NCBI RefSeq assembly: GCF_007671675.1
Contig: NZ_VCGW01000001.1
Span: 186,001 to 250,000, forward strand
DNA length: 64,000 nucleotides
Origin: Marinobacter maritimus
Lineage (GTDB): Bacteria > Pseudomonadota > Gammaproteobacteria > Pseudomonadales > Oleiphilaceae
Reading direction: 5' to 3'
In this document: positions 53,520-62,636 of the stretch, piece after piece
Layout of the letters: every line of letters starts with the position of its first letter
How positions within the stretch are numbered: position 1 is the stretch's first letter
Program-made: the position numbers and the translations under genes
The notes under the pieces: model-generated
The model's database searches: none
What the model was told of the DNA's origin: nothing
Seen by the model: only the letters and a program-made list of their open reading frames with translations

Positions 53520-54512
53520 TCAGGGTTTCTCCGCAATGATCGTGGCGCGCTTTGGCCCGGGATAGCCTTCGATGGTTTTTGTAAGGTCGTTCGGGTCCAG
53601 AAAATCCTGAAGGGAATTGAAGCGCATCCAGTTTGTGCTGCGTTGTTCGTCAGTGCTGGTTTCCGACACATCTACAACCCGGGCGTTGCGAAATCCAGTG
53701 CGGTCCAGCCATCGCAGCAGTGTGGCGCAGCTCGGTAAAAACCATACGTTGCGCATCTGTCCGTAACGGTCTTCGGGCATCAGGCTGTAGCCTTCAGGGC
53801 CATCTACAATCAGAGTTTCGAGCACGAGCTCGCCCCCCCTGCGCAAGGTGCCTTTAAGCTCCAGCAGGTGATCTAGAGGTGATCGGCGATGGTATAGCAC
53901 GCCCATAGAGAAGGTAGTGTCAAAGGCTTCGAGCCCTTCAGGAAGGTCTTCCACGCGGATTGGTAGCAGATCGACAGGAGTCTCAGGCAGGTAACGCTTT
54001 ACGCTGAGAAACTGGAACAGGAACAGCAACCCGGGATCAATACCGATCACCCGTCCTGCACCTTCGCCCAGCATGCGCCAGCAGTGGTAACCCGAGCCAC
54101 AACCCACGTCCAGAATGCGGCGGCCCGTCAGGTCAGAAAGGTAAGGTGAAACCCGGTCCCATTTCCAGTCGGAACGCCACTCGGTATCAATGAGGGTGCC
54201 GAAGAAGTCAAAAGGCCCCTTGCGCCAAGGCATAAGTCCCCTTAGCCCGCTCTCAAGCGCTTGTTGCTGATCAAGGCTCAAGGTAGCCTTTGAGCCTAGG
54301 GTAATCGCAGAGGTATTCAGCTCGGATGTTGTCCAGGAAATATCAGGGAGACTGTCCATTGCCTTCTGCCAACGAGCCAGGTCGCCATGGGGTGTTTCAT
54401 CAAAACGACGGATCAGCTGGGTTCTGATGATCTCGGCCCAGCTGGCCTGGCCTGTATCGTCCAATTCAGCCAGAAGCTGGCCGAAACAGGTTTTCCAGTC
54501 AAAATTCGACAT
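53520..54512 (-). CDS. cmoB: tRNA U34 carboxymethyltransferase CmoB
   Basis: A 330-aa SAM-fold enzyme. The nucleotide motif is ILDVGCGSGYHCWRML and GVIGIDPGLLFLFQF-like sequence follows. WRSDWKWDRVSPYL and MGVLYHRRSPLDHL are family features. It transfers the carboxymethyl group from carboxy-SAM to 5-hydroxyuridine-34 in tRNA. The start is ATG 54512 with GGAGAG upstream. cmoA, which makes carboxy-SAM, ends 25 nt before it, so the pair form an operon. Confidence 0.95.
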   Translation of the reverse strand: MSNFDWKTCFGQLLAELDDTGQASWAEIIRTQLIRRFDETPHGDLARWQKAMDSLPDISWTTSELNTSAITLGSKATLSLDQQQALESGLRGLMPWRKGPFDFFGTLIDTEWRSDWKWDRVSPYLSDLTGRRILDVGCGSGYHCWRMLGEGAGRVIGIDPGLLFLFQFLSVKRYLPETPVDLLPIRVEDLPEGLEAFDTTFSMGVLYHRRSPLDHLLELKGTLRRGGELVLETLIVDGPEGYSLMPEDRYGQMRNVWFLPSCATLLRWLDRTGFRNARVVDVSETSTDEQRSTNWMRFNSLQDFLDPNDLTKTIEGYPGPKRATIIAEKP

Positions 54513-54537
54513 GGTCTGTTTGCTCTCCGTATGGGGT

Positions 54538-55293
54538 TCAGTTGGCCTTGATAGCCAGCATGGATACGAAGTTGAAGCACTGATACCAGACGAAAACTCG
54601 ATCAAAGCCTGCGTTTTTGAGGCGCTGTTTGTGTGCTTCAAGCGTCTCGGGAATCAGTACCTGCTCAATGGCGCTGCGTTTCTGGCTGATCTCCAGGTCC
54701 GAGTAACCATTGGCGCGCTTGAATTCATGGTGGAGGCGCGTCTGCGCAGCTTGCTCATCCTCGGAATCGAAGCGGATTTTTTCCGAAAGGATCAGCACGC
54801 CGCCGGGCCGGGTGGCCTCGGCAATCCGGCTCAGAAGGCTGCATCGCTGCTCAGGCGGAACAAACTGCAGGGTGAAGTTCAGGGTCGTTACGGAAGCGTT
54901 CGCAAGTTCCGTATCCTGAATGTTCTCGCAGCGAAGACTGACAGGCAGTGAGTGATCGTCCAATGCAATGTAATGCTCGCAGCGCTCGATCATCGCTTCA
55001 GAATTATCAACGCCAACCAGAGAGCAGCTATCGAACGAAATACCGTGACGCATGGCCAGGGTAGACGCGCCCAGTGAGCAACCCAGGTCATAGCAATTGG
55101 ATCCGGCTTGAGCATACTGTTCGGTGATGACTTCAATCATCGGTATGATCGTGGTGTACCCGGGCACGGAGCGACGAATCATATCCGGGAATACGCGGGC
55201 AACCGCCGCATCGAACCGGAAGTCTTCTGGCTGCCGTTCCGTGGCGAAAAGACGGTCTGTTTGTTGCTCAGTTGAGCGGTCGTTCTTACTCAT
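54538..55293 (-). CDS. cmoA: Carboxy-SAM synthase CmoA
   Basis: A 251-aa SAM-fold protein. VARVFPDMIRRSVPGY is the CmoA hallmark, followed by CYDLGCSLGASTLAMRH and VGVDNSEAMIERC. It converts SAM and prephenate into carboxy-SAM for CmoB. Its ATG at 55293 overlaps the stop of the upstream small-protein gene by 8 nt (ATGAGTAA), so translation is coupled. The longer frame to 55458 runs through that upstream gene and is rejected. Confidence 0.95.
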   Translation of the reverse strand: MSKNDRSTEQQTDRLFATERQPEDFRFDAAVARVFPDMIRRSVPGYTTIIPMIEVITEQYAQAGSNCYDLGCSLGASTLAMRHGISFDSCSLVGVDNSEAMIERCEHYIALDDHSLPVSLRCENIQDTELANASVTTLNFTLQFVPPEQRCSLLSRIAEATRPGGVLILSEKIRFDSEDEQAAQTRLHHEFKRANGYSDLEISQKRSAIEQVLIPETLEAHKQRLKNAGFDRVFVWYQCFNFVSMLAIKAN

Positions 55294-55672
55294 CGCTGGC
55301 GGGTTTCTCTTGTTGAGCAGGCTTCTCCTCCTGCGGCACGACAGCCGGGGCAGTGGCCGAGGGTCGGTAACAGCGCACGCCGCGGTTCTTGTAATCCACA
55401 AGAATTCCACGGAAGGACGGATCGACATCTGCAGCGACGGCCAGATAGCCATTTTCACAGGCCGCGTGGAGTTCGGATGCTTTCGGTGACATGCGGAAGG
55501 TCTCGCCCGGCGTTATATGAATCGCCTGGAAATCGCCCACCGGCACATGATCCTTATTGTCCGAATGTTTGATGCTTCCGCTGACCTCAAGTACCAGTAC
55601 AGTACCGATGATCGTGACCAGAGCGGTCACAAACAAGCTTCGGATGGTGAAACGGGCCTCGTTCTGGCTCAT
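55286..55672 (-). CDS. Small single-pass membrane protein, hypothetical
   Basis: A 128-aa protein. One N-terminal membrane helix (SLFVTALVTIIGTVLVLEV) precedes a periplasmic domain of about 80 residues with two cysteines (HAACENGYLAVAADVDP and NRGVRCYRP) that could form a disulfide. It ends in a low-complexity Pro/Glu/Lys tail (QEEKPAQQEKPASDE). AGG lies upstream of the ATG. It overlaps the cmoA start by 8 nt. I do not recognise a family; the domain could be a small beta fold. It may have an envelope function unrelated to tRNA modification. Confidence 0.72.
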   Translation of the reverse strand: MSQNEARFTIRSLFVTALVTIIGTVLVLEVSGSIKHSDNKDHVPVGDFQAIHITPGETFRMSPKASELHAACENGYLAVAADVDPSFRGILVDYKNRGVRCYRPSATAPAVVPQEEKPAQQEKPASDE

Positions 55673-55702
55673 GCCTACCTCATTTTCAACGTAAATGAAT
55701 GG

Positions 55703-56704
55703 TCAGTATTGACCGGGAAGTGCGATAGAGGGTGCTTGCAGAGCTGCCAGCTGTTCTCTCAGCGACAGCACCTGATCTGACCAGAATCTGGGCTGGGCAA
55801 ACCATGGGAAAAAGCGCGGAAACGCAGGGTCATCCCAGCGTTTTGCAAGCCAGGCGCAGTGGCTGATCTGGCGGTAACAGCGCAAAGGCTCAATCAAATG
55901 TCTCTCGCGGCGATTGTAATCCCGGAACATTTCATAGCCTTCCAGCAGTTCGCCCAGCTGCGCGCCGCGCTCAATGTCTTCCCCGTTCAGTAGCAGCCAC
56001 ATGTCCTGAATGGCAGGGCCGGAGCGGCAATCGTCCAGATCCACAAAGAGCATCTGCTCATCACGGCACAATATGTTACCGGCATGGCAGTCGCCGTGCA
56101 GTCGCAGCGTTTCACTGTCTCCGGCGTCTGCAATGCGGGCGTGGCAGTGGGTCAGTAAATCCGGGATCAGGCTGTCCCAGGCTGGCCGAAGATCCTTTGG
56201 GATCCAGTCACCTTCGAGCAGCAGCTGGTTACTCGCTTCAATGCCATCCAGAGGTGATAAAGGCTCACGGTGTTGAAAAGGCCTCAGAGCGCCAATATTG
56301 TGTATCTGCCCGAGCCACTGTCCTAGCCGGTACAGGGTGTCGGTAACGCTTGTATCAGGGGCCTGGCCACCGCGTTGATTAAAGACTGTGAAAAAAAAGT
56401 CACCGTGCTTTGCGAGTGTATCGCCGGATGGCATTATCAGGGGCGCGACGACAGGAATATCCGCTACCAGCAACTCCCGGGTAAATTCATGCTCTTCCCG
56501 TATCTGCTCTTCTGTCCAGCGCCCAGGGCGATAGAACTTGGCGATTACCGGGCCGCCCTCATCCACCCCAATCTGATAAACCCGGTTCTCATAGCTGTTC
56601 AGGGCAAACAGACGGCCGCTCACCGCAAAACCGGCCTCTTCCATGGCGTCCAGAATTGCGTCTGGCGTCAGGGCATCGTATGGATGGGGTGATACATTCA
56701 TCAT
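55703..56704 (-). CDS. srkA: Stress response kinase A-like serine/threonine kinase (SrkA/YihE/RdoA)
   Basis: A protein of about 333 aa of the aminoglycoside-phosphotransferase-like kinase fold. The catalytic loop is LRLHGDCHAGNILC and the metal-binding segment is MLFVDLDDCRSG. ALNSYENRVYQIGVDEG and AKFYRPGRWTEEQI match the YihE N-lobe. SrkA counters stress-induced death by restraining MazF-type toxicity in E. coli. The start is ATG 56704; ATG 56701 follows directly and the frame is open to 56725. It is not clearly in an operon with the 55672 gene (30-nt gap, same strand), though cotranscription is possible. Confidence 0.87.
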   Translation of the reverse strand: MMNVSPHPYDALTPDAILDAMEEAGFAVSGRLFALNSYENRVYQIGVDEGGPVIAKFYRPGRWTEEQIREEHEFTRELLVADIPVVAPLIMPSGDTLAKHGDFFFTVFNQRGGQAPDTSVTDTLYRLGQWLGQIHNIGALRPFQHREPLSPLDGIEASNQLLLEGDWIPKDLRPAWDSLIPDLLTHCHARIADAGDSETLRLHGDCHAGNILCRDEQMLFVDLDDCRSGPAIQDMWLLLNGEDIERGAQLGELLEGYEMFRDYNRRERHLIEPLRCYRQISHCAWLAKRWDDPAFPRFFPWFAQPRFWSDQVLSLREQLAALQAPSIALPGQY

Positions 56705-56885
56705 AAAGCGAGGCCAGGCTTGCAAATTTGGGCCCTAGTATACCTGCTTGGCAGCCCTCCCGTAATGCGGGCCCTGGATGTTTCATTGGCTTCCTGCGTG
56801 TACAGGATTGAGTTAACGTAAGCCTCATCGGTTTCTGTTTATTGGAAACGTTCAACCGGCAGGCAACAGGTAGCAGGTTTATCTC

Positions 56886-57995
56886 GTGACAAGCGATCAT
56901 CTGGAAGTGGATACCGCTGTTATTGGCGCGGGTGTTGTGGGGCTTGCGGTTGCCTGGGCTCTGGCTCAGGCAGGCCGGGATGTGGTTGTTCTGGAGGCAG
57001 GAGACCACTTTGGCGAAGGCATCTCGTCACGAAACAGTGAGGTGATCCATGCCGGGATCTATTATCCGGAGAACTCACTCAAAGCCCGTTTGTGTGTGGA
57101 AGGTCGCAAGCAACTATACGATTACTGCGAAAGCCGAAAGGTAGGGTATCGCAAGAGTGGTAAATGGATTATTGCCACCAGTGATGCGCAAAACCGTTTG
57201 CTTGAAGGCATTCAGTCGCACGCTGCAGCCAATGCTGTGCCTCTGTCTCTGGTAGGCGGTGAGGACATTGCACGGAAGCTGCCGGAAGTTCGTGTCACTG
57301 CCGGGTTATGGTCACCGGAAACGGGCATACTGGATACTCATGGCCTTATGCTCGCGTTGCTGGGCGAACTCGAAGATGCGGGCGGCTCCCTGGTGCTTCG
57401 CTCTCCGGTCGAGTACGTTGAATCGGCTGCAGATAGCCATCTGCTTCAGGTCGCTGGCGCTATGCCATGCACACTCAAAGTCCGGAACCTTGTTAACGCC
57501 GCCGGGTTGGGAGCGGTGCCACTGGCCCGGAGTTGGGTGGGGCTTCCCGATGAACAGCGGCCATCTCAATGGTTCGCCCGGGGCGTCTACTTCAGCTATA
57601 GCGGTCGCCATCCCTTCAGCAATCTGATCTATCCGGTGCCCGAGCCAGGAGGCTTGGGTGTTCACCTTACTCTTGATCTGGCAGGGCAGGCGCGCTTTGG
57701 TCCCGATGTAGAGTGGATCGAGCGAGAAGACTATGCGGTCGATCCCGAGCGGGTGCATGCGTTTGCAGCGGGGATCAGGCAGTGGTGGCCCGACCTTGAG
57801 ATTGAGCGTCTTCAGCCAGCTTACGCAGGCATTCGACCGAAGTTGAAAGACGCAGAGGGCGGCTTTTTTGATTTCAGAGTTGATGGCCCCGAGGAGCATG
57901 GTGTTCCGGGGCTGGTAAATCTTTTTGGCATTGAATCGCCGGGGCTGACGTCTTGCCTCGCCATTGCCGATCTGGTGAAGAGCAAACTGGCATAA
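56886..57995 (+). CDS. FAD-dependent oxidoreductase, L-2-hydroxyglutarate dehydrogenase-like
   Basis: A 369-aa DAO-family flavoprotein. The FAD motif is VIGAGVVGLAVAWALAQAG, and RNSEVIHAGIYYPENSLKAR is close to the L-2-hydroxyglutarate oxidase pattern. KVRNLVNAAGLGA is the second flavin-contact region, and GIRPKLKDAEGG and NLFGIESPGLTSCLAIA are near the C-terminus. It may oxidise L-2-hydroxyglutarate or a related 2-hydroxyacid using quinone. The start is GTG 56886 without a striking ribosome binding site. It is convergent with comF, with a 11-nt gap. The exact substrate is not certain. Confidence 0.82.
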   Translation: MTSDHLEVDTAVIGAGVVGLAVAWALAQAGRDVVVLEAGDHFGEGISSRNSEVIHAGIYYPENSLKARLCVEGRKQLYDYCESRKVGYRKSGKWIIATSDAQNRLLEGIQSHAAANAVPLSLVGGEDIARKLPEVRVTAGLWSPETGILDTHGLMLALLGELEDAGGSLVLRSPVEYVESAADSHLLQVAGAMPCTLKVRNLVNAAGLGAVPLARSWVGLPDEQRPSQWFARGVYFSYSGRHPFSNLIYPVPEPGGLGVHLTLDLAGQARFGPDVEWIEREDYAVDPERVHAFAAGIRQWWPDLEIERLQPAYAGIRPKLKDAEGGFFDFRVDGPEEHGVPGLVNLFGIESPGLTSCLAIADLVKSKLA

Positions 57996-58006
57996 ACCAA
58001 GCCAGC

Positions 58007-58750
58007 CTAGCCTGGTGTTCGCGCCAGTGCCCAAACCTGAATCTCCTGTGCTCCTGCCTCCCTTAAAACCGAAGCAAGAATCCGCATCGTTGCGCCTGTT
58101 GTGACCACATCGTCCACGATGGCGACCCGCTCTGGTACTGCCTTATATACCTCGAAAACACCGTGCATATTCGTCAGCCTGGCTTCTCTCCCCAGCCCTC
58201 GCTGGGCCTGGACTTTGCGTGTACGGCGAACGACGTCGGTGCGAACTGGAATGTTCAGTGTATGGCCCAGGCTTTCTGCAATATCCCTGGCCTGATTGAA
58301 GCCGCGTTTGCGACGGCGCCCAGGGAGCATGGGTGAGGGGATAAGCATGTCCGGTTTTGAACGGCCGCAATCCTGGAGGGTGGGTGCCAGATAATCCGCA
58401 AAGCCTGCAATCAATGGCCGGGCAAATTTGCGCTGGCCGCTGTATTTGTAACGGCTGATCATGCTGTCGACCGGATATTGATAGCGCCAGGGGATGAGAG
58501 AGCGATCAAAAGGAGGTGGCGATGTCAGGCAGTCGCCGCAAAGATGGCGATCACCGGAATGCGCCAGAGGCAAGGCGCAGCTGTGACAGTGCCATCGGTT
58601 TACAGGAAGATCGGCCTCACAAAACTTGCATAAGCCTCTGAAAGCGTTGGTGGAAAGGCAGCCGACGCATAGGCCTTTGGTATTCCCGCTGTTAACCGAT
58701 ATTGATTTTAAGGTTGACAGCCAATCCAGTCCCTTTATCATCTGATTCAT
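58007..58750 (-). CDS. comF: ComF-family phosphoribosyltransferase-like protein
   Basis: A 247-aa protein. An N-terminal zinc-binding stretch has cysteine pairs (CVGCLSTNAFRGLCKFC, CHSCALPL and CGDCLTSPPP). The phosphoribosyltransferase domain has RGFNQARDIAESLG and the PRPP motif VAIVDDVVTTGATM. ComF/GntX proteins are needed for DNA uptake in some species and for carbon use in others. The start is ATG 58750 (MNQMIKGLDWL); the longer frame overlaps the bioB start and is rejected. It is divergent from bioB, with the BirA box between them, the order seen in many gammaproteobacteria. Confidence 0.9.
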   Translation of the reverse strand: MNQMIKGLDWLSTLKSISVNSGNTKGLCVGCLSTNAFRGLCKFCEADLPVNRWHCHSCALPLAHSGDRHLCGDCLTSPPPFDRSLIPWRYQYPVDSMISRYKYSGQRKFARPLIAGFADYLAPTLQDCGRSKPDMLIPSPMLPGRRRKRGFNQARDIAESLGHTLNIPVRTDVVRRTRKVQAQRGLGREARLTNMHGVFEVYKAVPERVAIVDDVVTTGATMRILASVLREAGAQEIQVWALARTPG

Positions 58751-58751
58751 C

Positions 58752-58782
58752 CGTAAACCAAGCGACCGAAAAAGGTTAACAG
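58752..58782. promoter_or_regulatory. Probable BirA operator between comF and bioB
   Basis: GTAAACC (58753-58759) and GGTTAACA (58774-58781) form an inverted pair separated by 14 nt, close to the BirA box (TGTAAACC, about 14-16 nt, GGTTTACA). It lies 10 nt upstream of the bioB start codon, and its right half has one mismatch (TTAAC for TTTAC). Repression by BirA-biotinyl-AMP is expected. Confidence 0.75.
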
Positions 58783-58791
58783 GACTTTTAC

Positions 58792-59850
58792 ATGACTGCC
58801 ACATCAATACGCCACGACTGGACGCTCCAGGAAGCTCGGTCACTTTTTGAGCTGCCTTTCAATGACCTTCTGTTCCGGGCCCAGTCGGTGCACCGGCAGT
58901 ATTTTGATCCTAATGAGGTTCAGGTAAGTACCTTGCTGTCGATCAAAACCGGAGCTTGTCCGGAGGACTGCAAATACTGCCCCCAGAGCGGTCATTACAA
59001 TACCGGTCTGGAAAAGGAAAAGTTACTGGAGCTTGAGAAGGTGGTTGCGGAAGCCCGTGCCGCGAGAGAAAAAGGTGCTTCGCGTTTCTGTATGGGCGCC
59101 GCATGGCGTAGCCCGGCTGCGAAGGATATGCCCTATGTGCTGGATATGGTCCGGCAAGTAAAGTCATTGGGCCTGGAAACCTGTATGACACTGGGTATGT
59201 TGAAACCCGAGCAGGCAGAAGAGCTGGCAGAGGCTGGTCTGGATTATTACAACCACAACCTGGATACCTCCGAGAAATACTACAGCCACATCATTACCAC
59301 TCGCACCTATCAGGATCGGCTGGATACCCTTGCTAACGTTCGCAACGCAGGCATGAAGGTGTGTTGTGGCGGCATTATGGGTATGGGTGAGGAAGAAGAT
59401 GACCGGGTTGGCTTGCTGGTTCAGCTCGCAAACCTGCCACACCACCCGGAAAGTGTGCCGGTGAACATGCTGGTGAAGGTGAAGGGAACGCCCATGGAAG
59501 ATGTGGAGGACCTGGATCCGTTCGAGTTTATTCGCGTTCTTGCGGTGGCCAGAATCATGATGCCTGCCTCTCATGTGCGTTTGTCTGCAGGTCGGGAAAC
59601 GATGAATGAACAGATGCAGGCGCTGTGTTTCCTGGCGGGCGCCAATTCCATTTTTTATGGTGAGAAGTTGCTGACGACGTCGAACCCGGAAGCGGACGCG
59701 GATATGGCTTTGTTCCGTCGTTTGGGGATCCGGCCTGAGCAGCGGGGGCAGTGTGCATCTGAGGCGCAGGATGAAGAGGTGATTGTCGCGGCTTTGGAGC
59801 ATGAGGCCACGCGGCACATGTTTTATGACGCTACTCGGGAATCCGCCTAG
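58792..59850 (+). CDS. bioB: Biotin synthase
   Basis: A 352-aa radical SAM enzyme. The cluster motif is [12 protein letters not shown] (C-x3-C-x2-C), and [19 protein letters not shown] and [13 protein letters not shown] are family hallmarks. It inserts sulfur into dethiobiotin. It is the first gene of bioBFHCD, under the probable BirA operator. AACAGGA precedes the ATG. bioF begins 16 nt downstream. Confidence 0.97.
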   Translation: MTATSIRHDWTLQEARSLFELPFNDLLFRAQSVHRQYFDPNEVQVSTLLSIKTGACPEDCKYCPQSGHYNTGLEKEKLLELEKVVAEARAAREKGASRFCMGAAWRSPAAKDMPYVLDMVRQVKSLGLETCMTLGMLKPEQAEELAEAGLDYYNHNLDTSEKYYSHIITTRTYQDRLDTLANVRNAGMKVCCGGIMGMGEEEDDRVGLLVQLANLPHHPESVPVNMLVKVKGTPMEDVEDLDPFEFIRVLAVARIMMPASHVRLSAGRETMNEQMQALCFLAGANSIFYGEKLLTTSNPEADADMALFRRLGIRPEQRGQCASEAQDEEVIVAALEHEATRHMFYDATRESA

Positions 59851-59866
59851 TTTTGGGGCAAGCACC

Positions 59867-61042
59867 ATGCGGGATTTTGCGTCAGAACTAGAACAACGGA
59901 AGCAGGCGGGGCTTTACCGGACACGCAGACAGATTTCAGGCCCCCAGCAGCCGGTTTTAATCGCCGATGGTAAGCGATTACTTTCGTTTTGCAGCAACGA
60001 CTACCTTGGCCTGGCTAACCACCCTTCCAATATAGAAGCGCTCCGGAATGCCTTGCCGGAAATAGGGCTGGGTGGTGCGGCTTCCCATCTTGTTTGCGGC
60101 CATCATGACGCGCATCACCTTTTGGAAGAGCGTCTCGCAGCGTTTACCGGGCGCAGTTCGGCGTTGTTTTTCTCCACCGGCTACATGGCCAATATGGGTG
60201 TAATTTCAGCCCTGGCGGGGCGTGGGGACACGATTTTCTCGGATCGTCTGAACCATGCCTCTATTATTGATGGCTGTGTTCTGAGCCGGGCGAAGGTGCG
60301 CAGGTATGCCCATGGAGATGTTTCGTCGCTTGCGGCCATCCTTGCTGAGACTTCAGGTCACAAGTTGGTGGTTACCGACGGTGTGTTCAGTATGGATGGC
60401 GATGTGGCGCCCCTAAAGGAACTGGCGCAGGTTTGCCGGGATCATGGGGCATTGCTTGTGGTTGATGATGCCCATGGTTTCGGGATTCTTGGGCCGCACG
60501 GGCGGGGGAGTGTGGCGGAGCTCGGTTTGTCTGAAGAAGATGTCCCGATTCTTATAGGAACATTAGGGAAGGCTGCAGGCACCAGCGGTGCGTTTGTGGC
60601 TGGGCCGGCGGTGCTGATGGACTATCTGGTGCAAAAGGCCCGAACCTACATTTACACCACGGCGATGCCTCCGGCGCTCGCGCTGGCAACCTGTGCCAGT
60701 CTTGACCTGATTGAACATGGTGATGAGCGACGAACTCACCTGCAGAGTCTGATTGAACGGTTCCGGCAGGAGGCCACTGTTTTGGGCTATGAACTAATGC
60801 CCTCGCGAACGCCCGTTCAGCCGATTATGATCAGGGGTAACCGCGAGGCCCTGGCGTTGAGCCAGGCGCTTGAAGAGTGTGGGGTGTTGGTGACCGCTAT
60901 CCGGCCGCCAACGGTACCTGAAGGGGGGGCGCGGTTGCGGGTTACGCTCAGTGCGGCTCATTCACACGGCGACCTGAATTGCCTGATGCAGGCGCTGTCT
61001 GATTGCCGGCATTTGTTGCATCGCAAGGATGTCGTGTCATGA
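59867..61042 (+). CDS. bioF: 8-amino-7-oxononanoate synthase
   Basis: A 391-aa PLP enzyme of the alpha-oxoamine synthase family. The Schiff-base lysine is Lys235 in ILIGTLGKAAGTSGAF, and VVDDAHGFGILG and SNDYLGLANHP are conserved. It condenses pimeloyl-ACP (or CoA) with L-alanine. The start is ATG 59867 with GGGG upstream; the in-frame ATG at 59783 lies inside bioB. Its stop overlaps the bioH start (ATGA). Confidence 0.96.
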   Translation: MRDFASELEQRKQAGLYRTRRQISGPQQPVLIADGKRLLSFCSNDYLGLANHPSNIEALRNALPEIGLGGAASHLVCGHHDAHHLLEERLAAFTGRSSALFFSTGYMANMGVISALAGRGDTIFSDRLNHASIIDGCVLSRAKVRRYAHGDVSSLAAILAETSGHKLVVTDGVFSMDGDVAPLKELAQVCRDHGALLVVDDAHGFGILGPHGRGSVAELGLSEEDVPILIGTLGKAAGTSGAFVAGPAVLMDYLVQKARTYIYTTAMPPALALATCASLDLIEHGDERRTHLQSLIERFRQEATVLGYELMPSRTPVQPIMIRGNREALALSQALEECGVLVTAIRPPTVPEGGARLRVTLSAAHSHGDLNCLMQALSDCRHLLHRKDVVS

Positions 61043-61785
61043 GTTTTCCACCAATGGCTGGACGCCTTGTCGTCGTTGGCGGATGGGGTGTTCGCGCGGA
61101 AATGCTGGCAGACCTGTATGGCTTCTGGCCAGGTACTGTTGAGTTGGTGCCCCTGAATGACAGTCTTATAGCACGCTGTGATTCGGTGGCTGACGTAGCC
61201 GATGAATTACTATCACGGTATCCCGAAACGTCCGTCTGGATGGGTTGGTCTCTGGGGGCTCAGATTGTTATGGAGGCGGCGAGTCGGGACACCGCGGCGG
61301 TTTCTGCGGCGATCACGCTTGCAGGTTTTCCGAAGTTTATCGCAGACGAACGCTGGCTCAACGGCATGTCGGAAGATGAGTTTGATGTGTTCAGGCGGGG
61401 CCTGAGCCGGGAGAGCGAGCGTTATTGGGTTCACTTCCTGCTGCTGATGATAAGTGGCGCGGCAGAGGGTCGGGCTGAGCGCCAGCGCCTCAAAATCTGG
61501 CTCGATCAGGGGCCGCCGGTATCACCGGGCAATCTGATGAAAAGCCTTAACTGGCTACAACAAACGGATCAGCGCTTGCTGTGGTCTCAGGTTGACGTTC
61601 CTGTTCTTCATATTACGGGGGCGTGCGATCAGGTGGTGGCAACCTGGGCTGGCGCTCTGGAAACCCCGCCCGCTACTATTGAAATTAGTATCCCCGGCAT
61701 GGCCCATTGGCCTGGTGGCGTGTTTGCTGGCGATTGCCGCGCAGTGATCGAAACGTTTTTCCAGTCGTTGAGCGAGAAGTCATGA
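61039..61785 (+). CDS. bioH: Pimeloyl-ACP methyl ester carboxylesterase (BioH-like)
   Basis: A 248-aa alpha/beta hydrolase. The nucleophile is Ser71 in GWSLGAQ, with Asp197 (GACDQV) and His223 (GMAHWP) as the likely triad. The position between bioF and bioC, with ATGA overlaps on both sides, marks it as the esterase that releases pimeloyl-ACP from its methyl ester. It is rather divergent from E. coli BioH, so the assignment leans on context. This resembles the bioH of pseudomonads. Confidence 0.88.
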   Translation: MSFPPMAGRLVVVGGWGVRAEMLADLYGFWPGTVELVPLNDSLIARCDSVADVADELLSRYPETSVWMGWSLGAQIVMEAASRDTAAVSAAITLAGFPKFIADERWLNGMSEDEFDVFRRGLSRESERYWVHFLLLMISGAAEGRAERQRLKIWLDQGPPVSPGNLMKSLNWLQQTDQRLLWSQVDVPVLHITGACDQVVATWAGALETPPATIEISIPGMAHWPGGVFAGDCRAVIETFFQSLSEKS

Positions 61786-62621
61786 GTGCCCTGGGTGCGA
61801 TTGACACTCGCCCGGCAAGTAAAGCCGATATAGCTCGAGAGTTCGGTAATGCCAGGACGACCTATGACAGCGCTTCCCGGTTGCAGCGCCTGATGGGCGA
61901 TGCGATGTTCGAGAGGCTTCAGTGTCAGGCTGGCATGGCGGGCTGCGCTCTCGATCTCGGCTGTGGCACCGGCTGGTATACTCGCAAGCTGGCTGGCGTT
62001 GGAAACTTTGTGTCCCTGACGGGTATGGATCTTTCGTCCGGCATGATAGAACACGCCAGCGCAAGCGCCCCGAATGACATCATCTGGACTGTTGCGGATG
62101 CTGAGGCGATCCCTCTGCCGGACCAGAGTTGTGACTTGATATTCAGTAACCTGATGATCCAGTGGAGTGCTGCTCCAGTGCAGGTTCTGCGAGAGTGCCG
62201 GCGGGTGCTCAGGCCCGGAGGCACGTTAGTGGTATCAACGCTTCTTGATGGGACTCTCAGGGAGTTGGATCAGGCCTGGCAGCATGCGGACCCCGGCCAG
62301 AATCATATAAACCGCTTCGAGTCTGAGGCCGCGCTTCGGGAGGCTGTATCACAAGAGTTGCCGGGAGCTGAAATCGAAACAAAAACCCTGCGGTTACCTT
62401 ATGCCTCCCCGCTCACGTTGGCGGCAGAGCTCAAGCACCTGGGTGCGGGCTACAAAGATGCCAGCAGGCGCAGGTCCATGACAGCCCCAGGGCGGTTGCG
62501 CGCCATGTGCCGGCATTATCCGGTAGAGCCTGATGGCGGCGTTGTGGCGAGCTATGAGGCCGCCTGGGTTTTCTGGTCGTGCCGTGGTAACAACCATAAG
62601 GCACAGATTGAAAAAGAGTGA
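61782..62621 (+). CDS. bioC: Malonyl-ACP O-methyltransferase BioC
   Basis: A 279-aa SAM methyltransferase. The N-terminal REFGNARTTYDSASRLQRLMG is characteristic of BioC, followed by ALDLGCGTGWYTRKLA and DLIFSNLMIQWS. It methylates malonyl-ACP, which then enters fatty acid elongation to build the pimelate chain; BioH removes the methyl group afterwards. It starts at ATG 61782, overlapping the bioH stop. bioD follows after 15 nt. Confidence 0.95.
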   Translation: MSALGAIDTRPASKADIAREFGNARTTYDSASRLQRLMGDAMFERLQCQAGMAGCALDLGCGTGWYTRKLAGVGNFVSLTGMDLSSGMIEHASASAPNDIIWTVADAEAIPLPDQSCDLIFSNLMIQWSAAPVQVLRECRRVLRPGGTLVVSTLLDGTLRELDQAWQHADPGQNHINRFESEAALREAVSQELPGAEIETKTLRLPYASPLTLAAELKHLGAGYKDASRRRSMTAPGRLRAMCRHYPVEPDGGVVASYEAAWVFWSCRGNNHKAQIEKE

Positions 62622-62636
62622 TCCAGGCAGGCATGT

